The notes under the pieces: model-generated | Seen by the model: only the letters and a program-made list of their open reading frames with translations | The model's database searches: none | Told to the model about the DNA's origin: nothing | In this document: positions 60,174-60,245 of the stretch, in pieces | Numbering within the stretch: the first letter of the stretch is position 1 | Layout: every line of letters starts with the position of its first letter | Made by a program: the position numbers and the translations under genes | Source: an uncultured Opitutaceae bacterium | GTDB taxonomy: Bacteria > Verrucomicrobiota > Verrucomicrobiia > Opitutales > Opitutaceae | Length of the DNA stretch: 60,245 nt | Direction: 5' to 3' | NCBI GenBank assembly: GCA_937958045.1 | Contig: CALFXL010000011.1 | Span: 1 to 60,245, forward strand

Positions 60174-60245
60174 CCCTTCGCTAACGAAGGCGGCTCTTTG
60201 AAATTTACTTTGTGCGATTGATTGGGACCCCCAATCAACAATTCA
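60174..60245 (+). promoter_or_regulatory. Leader with boxA-like motif, probable upstream part of an rRNA operon
   Basis: A CCTTCG/CGAAGG hairpin (about 60174-60190) is followed by GGCTCTTTGAAA (60192-60203), close to the antitermination boxA consensus TGCTCTTTAACA and typical of 16S leaders. A perfect hairpin TTGATTGGG-ACC-CCCAATCAA follows at 60218-60238. The rRNA gene itself would begin beyond the window. Confidence 0.6.

Overview
The window is high-GC chromosomal DNA, mostly conserved single-copy genes. The suite (gyrA/gyrB, a separate parE/parC pair, pilMNOPQ, two PilT-type ATPases, accB/accC, bifunctional fucokinase/GDP-fucose pyrophosphorylase, RNase P RNA, S20) together with frequent starts lacking a clear Shine-Dalgarno and gaps filled with short repeat arms suggests a Verrucomicrobiota member, most likely Opitutaceae. 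This is inferred from gene content and protein style; no database search was possible.

Layout. 1-2.1 kb is a decayed patch: a truncated tyrosine-recombinase-like fragment, a complete IS3-family element (262-1543, 29-bp imperfect inverted ends, AAC target duplication) whose orfB is frameshifted, and a small hypothetical gene with an in-frame TAG. 2.2-7.4 kb is gyrB-gyrA on the minus strand. 7.6-9.5 kb carries an Rrf2 regulator, a coiled-coil/zinc-ribbon protein and rnpB. 9.7-12.3 kb holds a TonB-dependent receptor and a small secreted CxxC protein. 12.4-19.4 kb has rpsT, an AddB/AddA-like repair helicase-nuclease and a 33-aa COX24/bS22-like peptide. 19.6-23.9 kb is the type IV pilus operon pilM-N-O-P-Q. 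24-33.7 kb contains a CPBP protease, a polyprenyl synthase, an ECF sigma factor with a membrane partner, a TPR/DsbA-like/AsmA-like trio and parE-parC. 33.9-41.4 kb has a degenerate receiver/coiled-coil protein, a NatAB-like ABC exporter, a ribokinase, a frameshifted DUF1877 gene, a sialate O-acetylesterase and a rhomboid protease. 41.5-44.2 kb has two pilus-retraction-type ATPases. 44.4-53.2 kb has a DEAD-box helicase, a lysine-rich histone-like peptide, a Kef-type antiporter, a candidate structured RNA, a methyltransferase, an alpha/beta hydrolase, an ABC-F protein and prmA. 53.2-56.6 kb has an endonuclease Q-like nuclease ending in a clamp-binding motif, and accC/accB. 56.8-60.2 kb has the fucose salvage enzyme and, at the edge, what looks like the leader of an rRNA operon entering from the left.

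Functional links: pilMNOPQ and the two PilT-type ATPases probably serve one pilus system although about 18 kb apart; AddAB and the EndoQ-like nuclease are DNA repair; two complete type IIA topoisomerases lie within 31 kb.

The most unusual signal is a set of intergenic elements made of degenerate short-period (mostly 7-nt) repeats, usually arranged as two inverted arms around a spacer (4.76-4.83, 12.85-12.94, 41.43-41.54, 42.66-42.82, possibly 56.03-56.09 kb, plus a one-armed remnant beside the IS). The motif differs at each locus while the architecture is shared. I found no CRISPR array, tRNA or prophage.
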